Assembly (NCBI GenBank): GCA_902793335.1
Contig: CADBCZ010000001.1
Location: 89,542 to 153,541 of the forward strand
Origin: an uncultured Lachnospiraceae bacterium
GTDB taxonomy: Bacteria > Bacillota > Clostridia > Lachnospirales > Lachnospiraceae
Length of the DNA: 64,000 nt
Direction: 5' to 3'
The position numbers were made by a program, and so were the translations under genes. The notes under the pieces were generated by a model. It was given only the letters and a program-made list of their open reading frames with translations, was not told where the DNA came from and searched no databases. Positions 26,101-35,311 of this stretch are shown here, piece by piece; position 1 is the first letter of the stretch, and every line of letters begins with the position of its first letter.

Positions 26101-26172
26101 TAGATAATTGAACAACTCATATATGTTATTAAATATATAGTACATATAAATATTAGTTTCGCAATTATATAT
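26101..26172. repeat. Short AT-rich inverted repeat sharing ends with the 9861 element
   Basis: The intergenic stretch starts TAGATAATTGAACAACT and ends AGTTTCGCAATTATA, so its termini are imperfect inverted repeats (ATAATTGnnnAACT on both strands). The right end read on the minus strand, ATAATTGCGAAACT, is identical over 14 bases to the left end of the palindromic element at 9861. The middle is AT-only and shows no coding or other signal. It may be a very short member of the same repeat family. Confidence 0.35.
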
Positions 26173-26182
26173 AAAATTAATG

Positions 26183-27238
26183 CTACTTCAATCCCTGTTT
26201 TAAAACCTCTAGATTATCAGTCATGGTAGATAAATAAGTCTTACCTTCTTCTAAATCCTTTGCAGTTGTAGACTGTAACGAATCAATGGTAAGTATTTCC
26301 TGATCTTTTGAAGACGTAGCATTCTTGATAGCTTCTGCAATTTTCTGATCAGAACCTTCAATGGTAAATATAGCTGAAAGATTAAGTTCATCCAATTTAT
26401 TTGCAAGAAATAGAATAGTATCAAAGCTTGCTTCCGACTCTGCAGAACATCCAACGAATGCCGCATAATAAGAGAGATTGTAATCATCCACAAGATATCT
26501 GAATGGGAATCTGTCACCAAACAAAACAGTCTTAATAGAAGCTTCATCAGCAACCTTCTTGTATTCTTCATCAAGTGCGTTTAATTTCTCATTATAAGCT
26601 TCAACATTTGAAGCATATATATCAGCATTTTCTGAATCTATTTCTTCAATAGTTTGTGCAATTACAGAACAGATTTTCTGAGTATTCTTAAGAGAAAGCC
26701 ATACATGTTCATCGTATTCAATTTCTTCTTCCTCGCTATCTTCATTTTCCTCCTCATCTTCCTCTTCTTCTTCCATACCTTCAACTATCTCTTCTTCCTT
26801 AACGTCACCTTCAAGTACCTCTAAAAGATTAATAACCTTCATATCAGGATTGGTTGCTTCTTTCATAACATCTCCGACCCATTCGTCGGATTCTCCCCCG
26901 ACATAAATAAACAGATCACACTGAGTAATCTTCATGATATCCTCTGTTGTGGGTTGATAGCTGTGTAAGTCAACACCATTATCCAAAAGCATAGTAACAT
27001 CTGCATCTGCAAACCTATCTCCCATTATCTCGCGAACCCAGTCATATTCCGGGAAAATAGTAGTTACAATGCTGATCTTATCATTTTCAATTTCTTTTGT
27101 ATCAGAAGACTTATTAGATGTTGTTTTATTATCATCTTTATTACTAATATTTGATGTTGTATCATTACCACAGGCAACAAGACATCCGACAGTTACTGTC
27201 AAAAACAATAAAGTAGCAATAATTTTCTTAAAATACAT
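26183..27238 (-). CDS. Metal ABC transporter substrate-binding lipoprotein, ZnuA-like
   Basis: A 351-residue lipoprotein (lipobox LVAC near residue 22) of the cluster A-I metal-binding family. IVTTIFPEYDWVREIMGDR is the start of the fold; DLHSYQPTTEDIMKI (about residue 95) and DEHVWLSLKN (about residue 177) carry two metal-binding histidines. Where ZnuA proteins have a histidine-rich loop this one has an acidic run (about 150-175, EEEEEDEEENEDSEEEE). The third usual ligand position reads FGDRFPFRYLVDDY, with no histidine. Zinc or manganese is likely. No permease or ATPase gene is adjacent, so these must be elsewhere. GGAGG precedes the ATG. Confidence 0.83.
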   Translation of the reverse strand: MYFKKIIATLLFLTVTVGCLVACGNDTTSNISNKDDNKTTSNKSSDTKEIENDKISIVTTIFPEYDWVREIMGDRFADADVTMLLDNGVDLHSYQPTTEDIMKITQCDLFIYVGGESDEWVGDVMKEATNPDMKVINLLEVLEGDVKEEEIVEGMEEEEEDEEENEDSEEEEIEYDEHVWLSLKNTQKICSVIAQTIEEIDSENADIYASNVEAYNEKLNALDEEYKKVADEASIKTVLFGDRFPFRYLVDDYNLSYYAAFVGCSAESEASFDTILFLANKLDELNLSAIFTIEGSDQKIAEAIKNATSSKDQEILTIDSLQSTTAKDLEEGKTYLSTMTDNLEVLKQGLK

Positions 27239-27290
27239 GATTAAACCTCCAAAAATTAAATAATATCCGTAAAAATATACAGAGGGTTAA

Positions 27291-27611
27291 TCAATTATTC
27301 ATTCTTACCTTCATACTAATTGGTGTAAGGTTATTATATACCTGTAAAATTGCAGATATTTTATATATAACAGGTATTAAAATACACGACAAAATAAGAC
27401 ATGTGCCTAAGCCTGCCGTTACCTGTTTGACTACATTTTGTAAGAGTTCTATTTCCTCACATATCGGACAATTGTCATGATCACAATCGTGTTTAATATT
27501 AGTCGAAATATAAAATAACGAGAAAAACATTACCAACGGGATTGAAAGACATACCAATAATGAGATTATTCTGTCAATTAATTTGTTATTGTAATTCATA
27601 TTCCATGCCAT
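27291..27611 (-). CDS. Small membrane protein with Cys/His motif
   Basis: From the ATG at 27611 (AAGGAA about 12 bases upstream) this gives about 106 residues with two membrane helices, roughly 14-36 and 60-85, separated by a short outside loop HDCDHDNCPICEEI. That Cys/His/Asp cluster looks like a metal site. Related small proteins with HxCxxxxCPxC are found beside zinc transport genes in Lachnospiraceae, and the ZnuA-like gene follows 52 bases downstream. It probably helps detect or pass on zinc at the membrane. An earlier in-frame ATG at 27668 lacks a ribosome binding site. Confidence 0.62.
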   Translation of the reverse strand: MAWNMNYNNKLIDRIISLLVCLSIPLVMFFSLFYISTNIKHDCDHDNCPICEEIELLQNVVKQVTAGLGTCLILSCILIPVIYKISAILQVYNNLTPISMKVRMNN

Positions 27612-27717
27612 AATAAAACATATTTCCTTTAATCTGTAAAAAGAAGTGGACTCATAAAGCAAGGACATTATAAATCAGTAACTTTAAAATGTCAAAAACA
27701 TGATATAACGTATCTGA

Positions 27718-28974
27718 TTAAACGTATGCTTTGATATATATACCATCATCCCTGTATTCTTCTTCTATCACTTCACCATTTTTCTTAATCTCTGATACTT
27801 TGGACATTTCATTGTATCCAAATACTCTCTCAATAAGTTTTCTATCCTCGCGAAGCAATTTATCAATTGTAAGAGGTATTTTTTCAAGCCCCTGCTTATT
27901 TTTAGCAGATATACTTATATAATCAATAGCTCTTATATCAAACAATCCCATCCTCATATCTTCACCTAAAATCCTGTCAATCTTATTGAAAAACGTGATA
28001 ACTTTTTTTCCGGTTATTCCCAGTTCATCTAAAGTATTATATACAACCTTCATCTCTGCTAATCTGTCAGGAGATGATGCATCAACTACGTGAATTATAT
28101 AATCAGCGTATTTTGCCTCTTCTAATGTACTTCTAAAAGCATCAATCAGATTGTGTGGAAGTTTTCTTATGAATCCAACGGTATCTGTAAGAAGAATCTT
28201 CTGTTTTCCTGTAGTCCTGCTGTATTCAAAAACGCGTGTTGTTGTATCAAGTGTCGCAAATAATTTATCCTCAGCTAAAATCTCTGCTCCTGTAAGCGCA
28301 TTTAAAAGTGTTGACTTACCAACATTCGTATATCCCACAATAGCAAATACAGGAATTCGACCTTTCTCTCTGCCCGCTCTGGTGATATCTCTGTGAGCTG
28401 ACATCTCCTTTATTTCATGTTTTAGTTGTGATACACGTTTTCTAATAACACGCCTGTCCTGCTCCAACTTCTTTTCACCCGGTCCCCTTGTACCGATTCC
28501 TCCACCAAGACGTGACATTGAGGTTCCTTTACCTGTAAGACGCGATAATCTGTACTCCAACTGTGCAAGTTCCACCTGCATTTTACCCTCAGCAGATCTG
28601 GCATGAGCAGCAAAAATGTCAAGTATGAGCATAGTTCTGTCCATAACCTTAATATCCAAAGCCTGTGACAGATTATGCATCTGCGAAGGCGACAACTCGT
28701 CATCTGTAATTATTCCGGTAGCACCGGTAGCATATATCATGGTTTTTAGTTCATCAATCTTACCGCTACCTATGTACGTTGTCGGATTGAAATGTTGAAG
28801 TCTCTGAATAACTCTGCCGACAACTTCTGCACCTGCAGTATCAGCAAGTTCTGCAAGTTCATCAAGGGATGAATCAACGTCGTATACAGTGTAATCATTT
28901 TTATCATTTGCACAATCAACCGCTACAAGAATCACATATTCTTTTTCTTCTTTATTTTCGTGAAACATATGCAT
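27718..28974 (-). CDS. hflX: GTPase HflX
   Basis: A 418-residue ribosome-binding GTPase that helps split or rescue stalled 70S ribosomes. The N-terminal domain holds FNPTTYIGSGKIDEL and DDELSPSQMHNL; the glycine-rich linker is MSRLGGGIGTRGPGEKKLE. The G domain has G1 VGYTNVGKSTLLN near residue 216, G3 LTDTVGFIRKLPH and G4 FFNKID, with SISAKNKQGL as G5. The length is typical and the ATG at 28974 follows AAGGAT. It has its own position, 50 bases from the small membrane protein gene, and may be transcribed alone or with the VWA gene upstream. Confidence 0.95.
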   Translation of the reverse strand: MHMFHENKEEKEYVILVAVDCANDKNDYTVYDVDSSLDELAELADTAGAEVVGRVIQRLQHFNPTTYIGSGKIDELKTMIYATGATGIITDDELSPSQMHNLSQALDIKVMDRTMLILDIFAAHARSAEGKMQVELAQLEYRLSRLTGKGTSMSRLGGGIGTRGPGEKKLEQDRRVIRKRVSQLKHEIKEMSAHRDITRAGREKGRIPVFAIVGYTNVGKSTLLNALTGAEILAEDKLFATLDTTTRVFEYSRTTGKQKILLTDTVGFIRKLPHNLIDAFRSTLEEAKYADYIIHVVDASSPDRLAEMKVVYNTLDELGITGKKVITFFNKIDRILGEDMRMGLFDIRAIDYISISAKNKQGLEKIPLTIDKLLREDRKLIERVFGYNEMSKVSEIKKNGEVIEEEYRDDGIYIKAYV

Positions 28975-29068
28975 TTATATCCTTATTAGTATATTATTAA
29001 TTTTTTAATACAATACTGCTACATTCAAAATGCGAAACATTAAAATTTGTTTTGTTCTATTTTATTAT

Positions 29069-30268
29069 TTATTTTGCTTTCATCAGATAAGTTATCGCTT
29101 CTTTAAGTCCATCAACCGATAATGTGTACATATGGTAAAGCTTTGACAACGCATCTTCCGATTCCATCCAATGCATTCTGGTAAGCTCTTTGTGATAACG
29201 AGGATTTAACCAGACACACTTCTTATACTTTGACAAAAGCAATTGATTCCATTCATATCCGGACAATCCATCATTGGGACCTCTATAATTACCATTCCTA
29301 TCAAACAACTCTTCCGGTGCCATCTGTGCATCACCCACAATAATAACCTTGTAATCCTTGTCATAATGTTTAAACAGATAATCAAGGTCTACCCAGTCAC
29401 CATACTCACATTCTGCAGTTTTGTAAACCTTTGAATATACACAATTGTGGAAATAATATGTCTTAACATCTTTAAAATGATTAGCTTTATTAACAGCCTG
29501 AAACAACTCGTTACAGAGTTCCATAAATGGTATCATTGTTCCTCCGCAATCATATAGCATAAGCAGTTTGACAGTATTCTTCCTTGGTCGTTCGAATTCT
29601 AACTGCAGATAACCTCCGTTATCGCAGGTTTTTCTTATTGTCTCGTCAATATCAAGCTCGGTTTTGGGTATATCAAGTCTTGACGAATACTGTCTCAGTC
29701 TGCGAAAAGCTACCTGATACTGTCGTGTATTAAGGACCTTGTCGTTACGAAAATCCTCGAATTTTCTGTCACCCATCACCTGAAATGCACTCTGCATTCC
29801 ACCCTGCGCTCCAACTCTGATACCACCGACATTTCTACCATGATGACCAAATGCCGAACCGCCCGCAGTTCCTATCCAATGGTTACCACCGTTATGTTCC
29901 GACTTCTGTTCAGCAAGACGTTCCTTAAACAGACGCTTCACCTCATCTGAATTTCTTGTTGAATCATATGAATACATTTCCTTATTCTGTTTATCAAACT
30001 CCATTTCTTCGCCTTTATCAAGCCAGTCAAGAAGTTCTTTTGGCAAAACATTTTCTGATGCAATATCGTGAAAATATTCTGCAAATGCCATATCGTATTT
30101 GTCAAAATCCGATTCACTTTTAACCAAAATCATTCTTGCAACATAATAAAACACCGTAAAATCCGAATTCACAAGTCCTTTATCCAAAGCGTCCATTAAG
30201 GTTAACCATTCTGTCATGGATATATCCAGTCCTTTTGCTTTTAATATATAAAAAAAATCTTGAAACAT
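29069..30268 (-). CDS. VWA domain protein, CoxE-like
   Basis: A 399-residue cytoplasmic protein. The N-terminal half is helical (ISMTEWLTLMDALDKGL) and a middle basic region has RQYQVAFRRLRQYSSRLD. The C-terminal third is a von Willebrand A domain with a MIDAS-like LLMLYDCGGTMIPFM, where DxGxT replaces DxSxS, then KTYYFHNCVYSKVY and VIIVGDAQMAPEEL. CoxE-type VWA proteins act with MoxR ATPases as metal-dependent assembly factors. The MoxR partner here is encoded at 33145, separated by two unrelated genes. The start lies 18 bases after the stop of the nuclease-helicase-like gene behind AAGGAG. Confidence 0.86.
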   Translation of the reverse strand: MFQDFFYILKAKGLDISMTEWLTLMDALDKGLVNSDFTVFYYVARMILVKSESDFDKYDMAFAEYFHDIASENVLPKELLDWLDKGEEMEFDKQNKEMYSYDSTRNSDEVKRLFKERLAEQKSEHNGGNHWIGTAGGSAFGHHGRNVGGIRVGAQGGMQSAFQVMGDRKFEDFRNDKVLNTRQYQVAFRRLRQYSSRLDIPKTELDIDETIRKTCDNGGYLQLEFERPRKNTVKLLMLYDCGGTMIPFMELCNELFQAVNKANHFKDVKTYYFHNCVYSKVYKTAECEYGDWVDLDYLFKHYDKDYKVIIVGDAQMAPEELFDRNGNYRGPNDGLSGYEWNQLLLSKYKKCVWLNPRYHKELTRMHWMESEDALSKLYHMYTLSVDGLKEAITYLMKAK

Positions 30269-30286
30269 GGTAGTTCTCCTTCACTA

Positions 30287-31801
30287 CTATTTTTGCAAAA
30301 TATAGAGTAATTCCTCAAATACATCAATATTATTCTTAACTACGATAGCTATATTCTTTTTTGCTCTGCTAAGACCATGATACAGGTTTCTGACCATTGA
30401 TTCCTCATTATTATCATCTGCGGTATCGTTATATCTTAAATATCCTTTTTCATCATAATAAAAACTGTCATCTATCAACATTACAACTTTATCAAATTCT
30501 TTACATGTAAAAGAAGATACATCATTTGCAGAAATTAAATTGTATTCTGCATCTGTGAAATTCCCAATAAGGATATCAGCCTCATATTCATCATTTGCGT
30601 ATGCAATTGATACTGACGGATAATCATGTCTGTATATTTTTCCTTTAACACACATAACACAGGATATAAATGTTGAAAGCTCGCTATTCATTCTAATTCT
30701 GTTAGTCAACTTAAACAACCGACAACCATCAATATCCTCTATCAGCTTAGATCCATTGATTTTACGTTCTTCCGGTGCGATTGCATCCTCTCTGTCATAA
30801 GAAAAAATAACCGGAGCTTTAATCCTTTTTGCGTAACTACAAATCGCTGCTAAAGCACTCTCTCCTATTCTGTGACCTTCATCAACCAAAATTGAGGAAT
30901 ATGAATTATGTAATTTTAAAATATAGGCATTATCAATGTCAGAATCGATATCTATATCTCTATCAACAATATCTTTCATACTGTCATCGCAATAGTAGAA
31001 ATCTACACGCTTAAGTCTTTCATCTAAATGTTCTAATTCTTTCTCGTGCGAACCGAAATGTAATACACAGACTCTTTGTCCCTTAGAAAGCTGCATTGCT
31101 ATATCGTAAAGAAGAATCGTCTTTCCTGTTCCTGGAAGTCCTGTAAATGCAAATACAGAATATTCCTTTTTAATAGATCTGTCTTTATTACGTATCTGTT
31201 TCAAAATATGTGCCCTTATATCCTTTTGTTGTAATGTCAGAAAATATTCCTGTCTAAGAAACCTTCCTGAATCGGTAAGGGGGGATATAAGATATTCTTC
31301 TTCTTTGAATAGCTCCTCAATATTACCGGAGAAACACTCTTTCTGACGATTTAATATATCAGCAAGTTCCTCCCATTCACAATCTATAAGTCGCCCACTG
31401 TTAGATAAACGAACAAGTCTGTCTGTAGAGCTTATATACGTATAGAAATACATTGTCCTTCCTAGTGTAGACAGATAGTATTTGTTTTGAAGAAGTTGTC
31501 TTTTAATTGTTTCATCGCTAACGTAACCGCTCTTTAACTCAACATTTACAACATAGTCATCGCTTACACGTAAAAGATCAAATTCCTTGCCAAGCTTTGG
31601 CATTGAAAACGAATAAAAGAAATCAAGTGTTTCTGAACCATCCAACACCTTGCTTAAATACATAGAAAAACTTCTAAGGCTGTCAATCTCCCATTGTTTA
31701 ATCTTAAGGAAATGTTTCCGCTTAGACATCTGGCGTTCATAACGTTCGATATTATGTGAATTACTAATTCTTGTAAGAGCATAAATGTTAATCGGTTTCA
31801 T
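30287..31801 (-). CDS. NERD-like nuclease fused to DUF2075/SF1 helicase-like ATPase
   Basis: A 504-residue two-part protein. Residues about 60-125 contain GKEFDLLRVSDD and VVNVELKSGYV, the D...ExK pattern of restriction-like nucleases such as NERD. The second part is a superfamily 1 ATPase: Walker A FTGLPGTGKTILLYD near residue 222, Walker B SSILVDEGHRIGE near 305, KLTNRIRMNSEL near 370 and the C-terminal YHGLSRAKKNIAIVVK as helicase motif VI. The combination suggests nucleic acid processing, perhaps defence or repair. It is encoded between an AAA ATPase and a VWA protein. No specific function can be assigned from sequence. Confidence 0.75.
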   Translation of the reverse strand: MKPINIYALTRISNSHNIERYERQMSKRKHFLKIKQWEIDSLRSFSMYLSKVLDGSETLDFFYSFSMPKLGKEFDLLRVSDDYVVNVELKSGYVSDETIKRQLLQNKYYLSTLGRTMYFYTYISSTDRLVRLSNSGRLIDCEWEELADILNRQKECFSGNIEELFKEEEYLISPLTDSGRFLRQEYFLTLQQKDIRAHILKQIRNKDRSIKKEYSVFAFTGLPGTGKTILLYDIAMQLSKGQRVCVLHFGSHEKELEHLDERLKRVDFYYCDDSMKDIVDRDIDIDSDIDNAYILKLHNSYSSILVDEGHRIGESALAAICSYAKRIKAPVIFSYDREDAIAPEERKINGSKLIEDIDGCRLFKLTNRIRMNSELSTFISCVMCVKGKIYRHDYPSVSIAYANDEYEADILIGNFTDAEYNLISANDVSSFTCKEFDKVVMLIDDSFYYDEKGYLRYNDTADDNNEESMVRNLYHGLSRAKKNIAIVVKNNIDVFEELLYILQK

Positions 31802-31824
31802 TTAATCACCCTTTTTGTTGTTAA

Positions 31825-32865
31825 TTATTCCATTACACACATTTGCACATAAAATTCAAATCGTGGTAGTTTTAATGAAATATATCCATATTTTGAAACA
31901 TCGGTAATACCTCTTTTACTAAGTCTGTTTCGATATACGGACATTTCGCTTGAATTCATATTAAGAATGTCGCGAAGTTCTTTTATTTTAAGCTCATTCC
32001 GCGTTGAAAGTTCTGCTACAATTTTTCTGTCATTATCTGATAATTCTGACCATATTTTCTCATATACATATTCTTCAAGATAGTGATCATACTCAGGTAT
32101 AACATCTTCAATATCACCATCTTTATGTTTCCAACGCAGATATCCCAACACCTGAAATGCAAATGGATACCCTTTTGTAAGCTTTGCCATTTTCATAGAT
32201 TCTTCCATTGAATAATTAAATACAGCTTTATAGTGTTGTGCAATAGCATTTTCACTAAGCGGTTCTAGCATAATTTTGGGTGCTCTGTAAAGAAAGGTAA
32301 GAGATTTATCATTTTGCAGACTATATACATTTTCATATAATCCGGTCATCAATAAATACACAGGCAATTCTTTTCTGAGCAAAATCTGATATGTGCTGGC
32401 AAATACTTTAACAAAGCTATTGTTGGTAATTTCATCAATTGTAATAAGCAATCGTTTTCCGCTTTTATCTATTTCCTTTAGCATACTTTCTATCATTGTT
32501 TCTTCATCTGAAACAGGTGTCGAATTCTCCAAAGAAACACCCAATCCAAATGCTGAAAAATCTAATTTCGCATTTGTAAAAAGCGAATGTAATGGTTTCA
32601 TACTATATAGCTTTGATGCAAGTCCTATTAACAAATCTCTTGTCGGATTAAGTTCAACAGTAATCCATTCTTTTCGTTGTTCTAATTCTTTAGTAATAGA
32701 TGTCATCATCACGGTTTTTCCCGAACCACGTATTCCGGTAATCATGTACACTTGACTTGAGGGATGTTCATCTATAAATGTTTCTATTATCTCATTCGTC
32801 TGATTGATACGTGAAATATACTGTGTGGGTTGTTGTCCGAATGTTAAGGTAAATGGATTCTTCAT
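31825..32865 (-). CDS. AAA ATPase with C-terminal winged helix
   Basis: A 346-residue ATPase of the archaeal-ATPase/ORC-like (STAND-type) group. Walker A is MITGIRGSGKTVMMT near residue 45, Walker B LLITIDEITNNSF near residue 142, and YLLMTGLYENVYSL a sensor strand. LTKGYPFAFQVLGYLRW (about 228-245) is the conserved helical-domain signature. The last 70 residues hold ELSTRNELKIKELRDIL and SVYRNRLSKRGITD, a likely DNA-binding winged helix. Five phased repeats lie immediately upstream, so this protein could bind its own control region. It seems to head the transcript that also holds the helicase-like and VWA genes. Confidence 0.78.
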   Translation of the reverse strand: MKNPFTLTFGQQPTQYISRINQTNEIIETFIDEHPSSQVYMITGIRGSGKTVMMTSITKELEQRKEWITVELNPTRDLLIGLASKLYSMKPLHSLFTNAKLDFSAFGLGVSLENSTPVSDEETMIESMLKEIDKSGKRLLITIDEITNNSFVKVFASTYQILLRKELPVYLLMTGLYENVYSLQNDKSLTFLYRAPKIMLEPLSENAIAQHYKAVFNYSMEESMKMAKLTKGYPFAFQVLGYLRWKHKDGDIEDVIPEYDHYLEEYVYEKIWSELSDNDRKIVAELSTRNELKIKELRDILNMNSSEMSVYRNRLSKRGITDVSKYGYISLKLPRFEFYVQMCVME

Positions 32866-32891
32866 AACTTCATTGCCTCGTATATGTTCTT

Positions 32892-32960
32892 TTATAACTT
32901 TTTGTTTCTTTTATAAGTTTTTATAACTTTTTAATAATTTTATAACTTTTTATAACTTTT
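32892..32960. repeat. Five phased 11-bp direct repeats upstream of the AAA ATPase
   Basis: TTATAACTTTT occurs at 32892, 32921, 32940 and 32950, with the variant TTATAAGTTTT at 32911. Start-to-start spacings are 19, 10, 19 and 10 bases, that is a 29-base unit repeated. The array ends about 30 bases before the ATPase start codon, within the expected promoter region. Such spacing places the copies near the same face of the helix and looks like a set of operator or iteron sites. No protein is known to me for this motif. Confidence 0.72.
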
Positions 32961-33029
32961 GTCAATTTACTAAATAAAGGATTCCTTACTACGATATGTT
33001 TCGGTGTATAGCTTATTGTATATTTTTAA

Positions 33030-33067
33030 CAGACAAAAACCTATAACAAATCTAATGTTATAGGTTT
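33030..33067 (-). terminator. Intrinsic terminator after the moxR-like gene
   Basis: On the minus strand AAACCTATAACA and TGTTATAGGTTT form a perfect twelve-base stem with a seven-base loop, followed by TTGTCTGTT. It lies about 78 bases below the MoxR-type stop codon. It divides that gene from the cassette carrying the AAA ATPase, the helicase-like gene and the VWA gene. Confidence 0.75.
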
Positions 33068-33144
33068 CCGGTCGTTTTTTCATCAGACATATCAAACACG
33101 CCACCACCTGGTGAGCATAATCAATGAGTCCTTTAATCTCATAT

Positions 33145-33960
33145 CTAATAAAGTTTTGCCTTACTTAACGCTTCAAGATCTTCATCTTTTTTAAGCAGAA
33201 CTCCAATAAACGGTAATGTCTCGCGGAGCTTCTCCGTATCAGTCCCTGAAAGAATCAACGCTCTGATCCAATCAATAAGCTCTGAAGTACTTGGTTTTTT
33301 TCTGATATCCTTAAGAGATCTAATCCAATAGAAAGTATCTAATACGTTTTTAAGTACATGCTCTTCTAAATGTTCAAAATGTGCGTTCACGATTTCTGTC
33401 ATCTGCTCTCTGTCAGGGAAACTGATATAATGGAATATACATCTTCTAAGGAATGCGTCCGGCAATTCCTTCTCTGCATTAGATGTAATTACAACTATCG
33501 GTCTTATCTTTGCTGTAACTGTTTCCTTTGTTTCAGGAATAAAAAATTCCATCTTATCAAGCTCCCACAAAAGATCATTAGGGAATTCAAGGTCTGCCTT
33601 ATCAATCTCATCTATAAGTAATATCACCTGCTCATCAGCCGAAAACGCCTCTCCAAGCTTACCAAGCTTAATATAATGAGCGATATCATCTACTCCATCC
33701 TCACCAAACTGTGAATCATACAGACGTTGAATAGTATCGTATACATATAAACCATCCTGTGCTTTGGTAGTTGATTTGATATTCCAAACGAGCAGTTTTT
33801 TGTTCATAGATTTACTGATAGCATCCGCAAGCATAGTCTTACCTGTACCGGGTTCACCTTTGATAAGAAGAGGTTTCTGCAGAGCAACCGCAACATCAAC
33901 CGCTTTCATCAACTCCTCACTTGCAACATAATCAGTACTACCTGTAAATTTTGTTTCCAT
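33145..33960 (-). CDS. MoxR family AAA ATPase
   Basis: About 271 residues from the ATG at 33960, chosen because AGGATATAGAT lies just upstream; an in-frame start eight codons earlier is possible. Walker A is LLIKGEPGTGKTMLADAI near residue 33, Walker B ILLIDEIDKAD near 120, sensor 1 PIVVITSNAEKELPDAF and the arginine finger region LRRCIFHYISFP. A C-terminal lid domain follows. MoxR ATPases work with VWA proteins as chaperone-like assembly machines; the VWA partner is encoded at 29069. A terminator stands between this gene and the intervening cassette. Confidence 0.9.
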   Translation of the reverse strand: METKFTGSTDYVASEELMKAVDVAVALQKPLLIKGEPGTGKTMLADAISKSMNKKLLVWNIKSTTKAQDGLYVYDTIQRLYDSQFGEDGVDDIAHYIKLGKLGEAFSADEQVILLIDEIDKADLEFPNDLLWELDKMEFFIPETKETVTAKIRPIVVITSNAEKELPDAFLRRCIFHYISFPDREQMTEIVNAHFEHLEEHVLKNVLDTFYWIRSLKDIRKKPSTSELIDWIRALILSGTDTEKLRETLPFIGVLLKKDEDLEALSKAKLY

Positions 33961-34033
33961 ATCTATATCCTTTCTATCGAACATACCATATTAAATTATA
34001 TTATTATATTTAAATGTTATATGACATAATTGT

Positions 34034-35281
34034 TTACGGTCTTACCTGTCCGTTTCCGTATATTATAAATTTTGTTGTTGTCAAAGCCTCTAAACCCATA
34101 GGTCCTCTTGCGTGCAGCTTCTGTGTACTGATACCAATCTCAGCACCGAATCCAAACTCAAAACCATCGGTAAATCTGGTTGAGGCATTAACGTATACTG
34201 CAGCTGAATCAATCTCATTTAAGAATTTCTGAGCGTTGTCATAGTCTTTTGTAATAATTGATTCTGAATGACCTGTTGAATTACGGTTTATATGTTCTAT
34301 AGCTTCATCAATATTATCAACTACTTTAGCTGAAATAATTTTTGCAAGAAATTCTGTACTGTAATCTTCCTCATTTGCAGGAACTACATAATTGTCAAAA
34401 GATGCAATCACATCATCACCACGAACTTCACAGTCATTTTCTTTAAGCATTGCGATTATCTTAGGAGCTGCCTCCTTAACAATATCCTTATGGATTACCA
34501 AAGACTCACATGCATTACATACACCAAGTCTCTGTAGTTTTGCATTTTTTATAATCTCAACAGCCATATCAACATCTGCTGTTGCATCAACATATACATG
34601 ACAGTTACCTGTACCTGTCTCTATAACAGGAACTGTAGCATTTTGTACAACTGAACTTATCAGTCCGGCACCACCTCTTGGAATTAAAACATCAATATAA
34701 TCATTTAACTTCATAAGCTTAGTTGCGGTCTCTCTGCTTGTATCCTCTAAAAGGAAAATCGCATTAGGATTAACATTATTTTCAGAGAGTGAATCCTTAA
34801 TTATCTTAACCAATGCAATATTAGAATTAATTGCATCTGAACCACCTCTCAAAATACAGGCATTCCCGGCCTTAAAACAAAGTGAAAAAGCATCAACTGT
34901 AACGTTAGGTCTTGATTCATAAATGATACCGATAACTCCAAGTGGCACTCTTTTTCTTCCAATCATAAGACCGTTAGGACGTTCCTTCATTGAGATAACC
35001 TCTCCTATCGGATCATCTAATGATGCAACCTGACGTACTCCCTCAGCTATACCCTCAATTCTGTCTGCGGTTAATTTCAATCTGTCAAGTAAAGCTTCCG
35101 GCATATTGTTAGCCTTACCGTTTTCTATATCCTTATCATTTGCTGCAATAATCTCATCAGTATGAGCAATTAGATTTCTTGCAATACTTATAAGACAAGC
35201 ATTTTTAAGTGGCTGTGAAATTTTAATAAGTTCTCTTGAGGCAGCTTTTGCACAACTTCCCATTTCTTCTAAATTCATCAT
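34034..35281 (-). CDS. proA: Gamma-glutamyl phosphate reductase ProA
   Basis: This enzyme reduces gamma-glutamyl phosphate to glutamate semialdehyde in proline synthesis. The 415-residue protein has [19 protein letters not shown] (about 105-123), [35 protein letters not shown], and [15 protein letters not shown] with the catalytic cysteine near residue 255. The C-terminus has [20 protein letters not shown]. Length is standard. AAAGGA precedes two adjacent start ATGs. proB is not adjacent and must lie outside the window. Confidence 0.96.
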   Translation of the reverse strand: MMNLEEMGSCAKAASRELIKISQPLKNACLISIARNLIAHTDEIIAANDKDIENGKANNMPEALLDRLKLTADRIEGIAEGVRQVASLDDPIGEVISMKERPNGLMIGRKRVPLGVIGIIYESRPNVTVDAFSLCFKAGNACILRGGSDAINSNIALVKIIKDSLSENNVNPNAIFLLEDTSRETATKLMKLNDYIDVLIPRGGAGLISSVVQNATVPVIETGTGNCHVYVDATADVDMAVEIIKNAKLQRLGVCNACESLVIHKDIVKEAAPKIIAMLKENDCEVRGDDVIASFDNYVVPANEEDYSTEFLAKIISAKVVDNIDEAIEHINRNSTGHSESIITKDYDNAQKFLNEIDSAAVYVNASTRFTDGFEFGFGAEIGISTQKLHARGPMGLEALTTTKFIIYGNGQVRP

Positions 35282-35311
35282 ATCATTATATCCTTTCCAT
35301 TTTTATTCATA

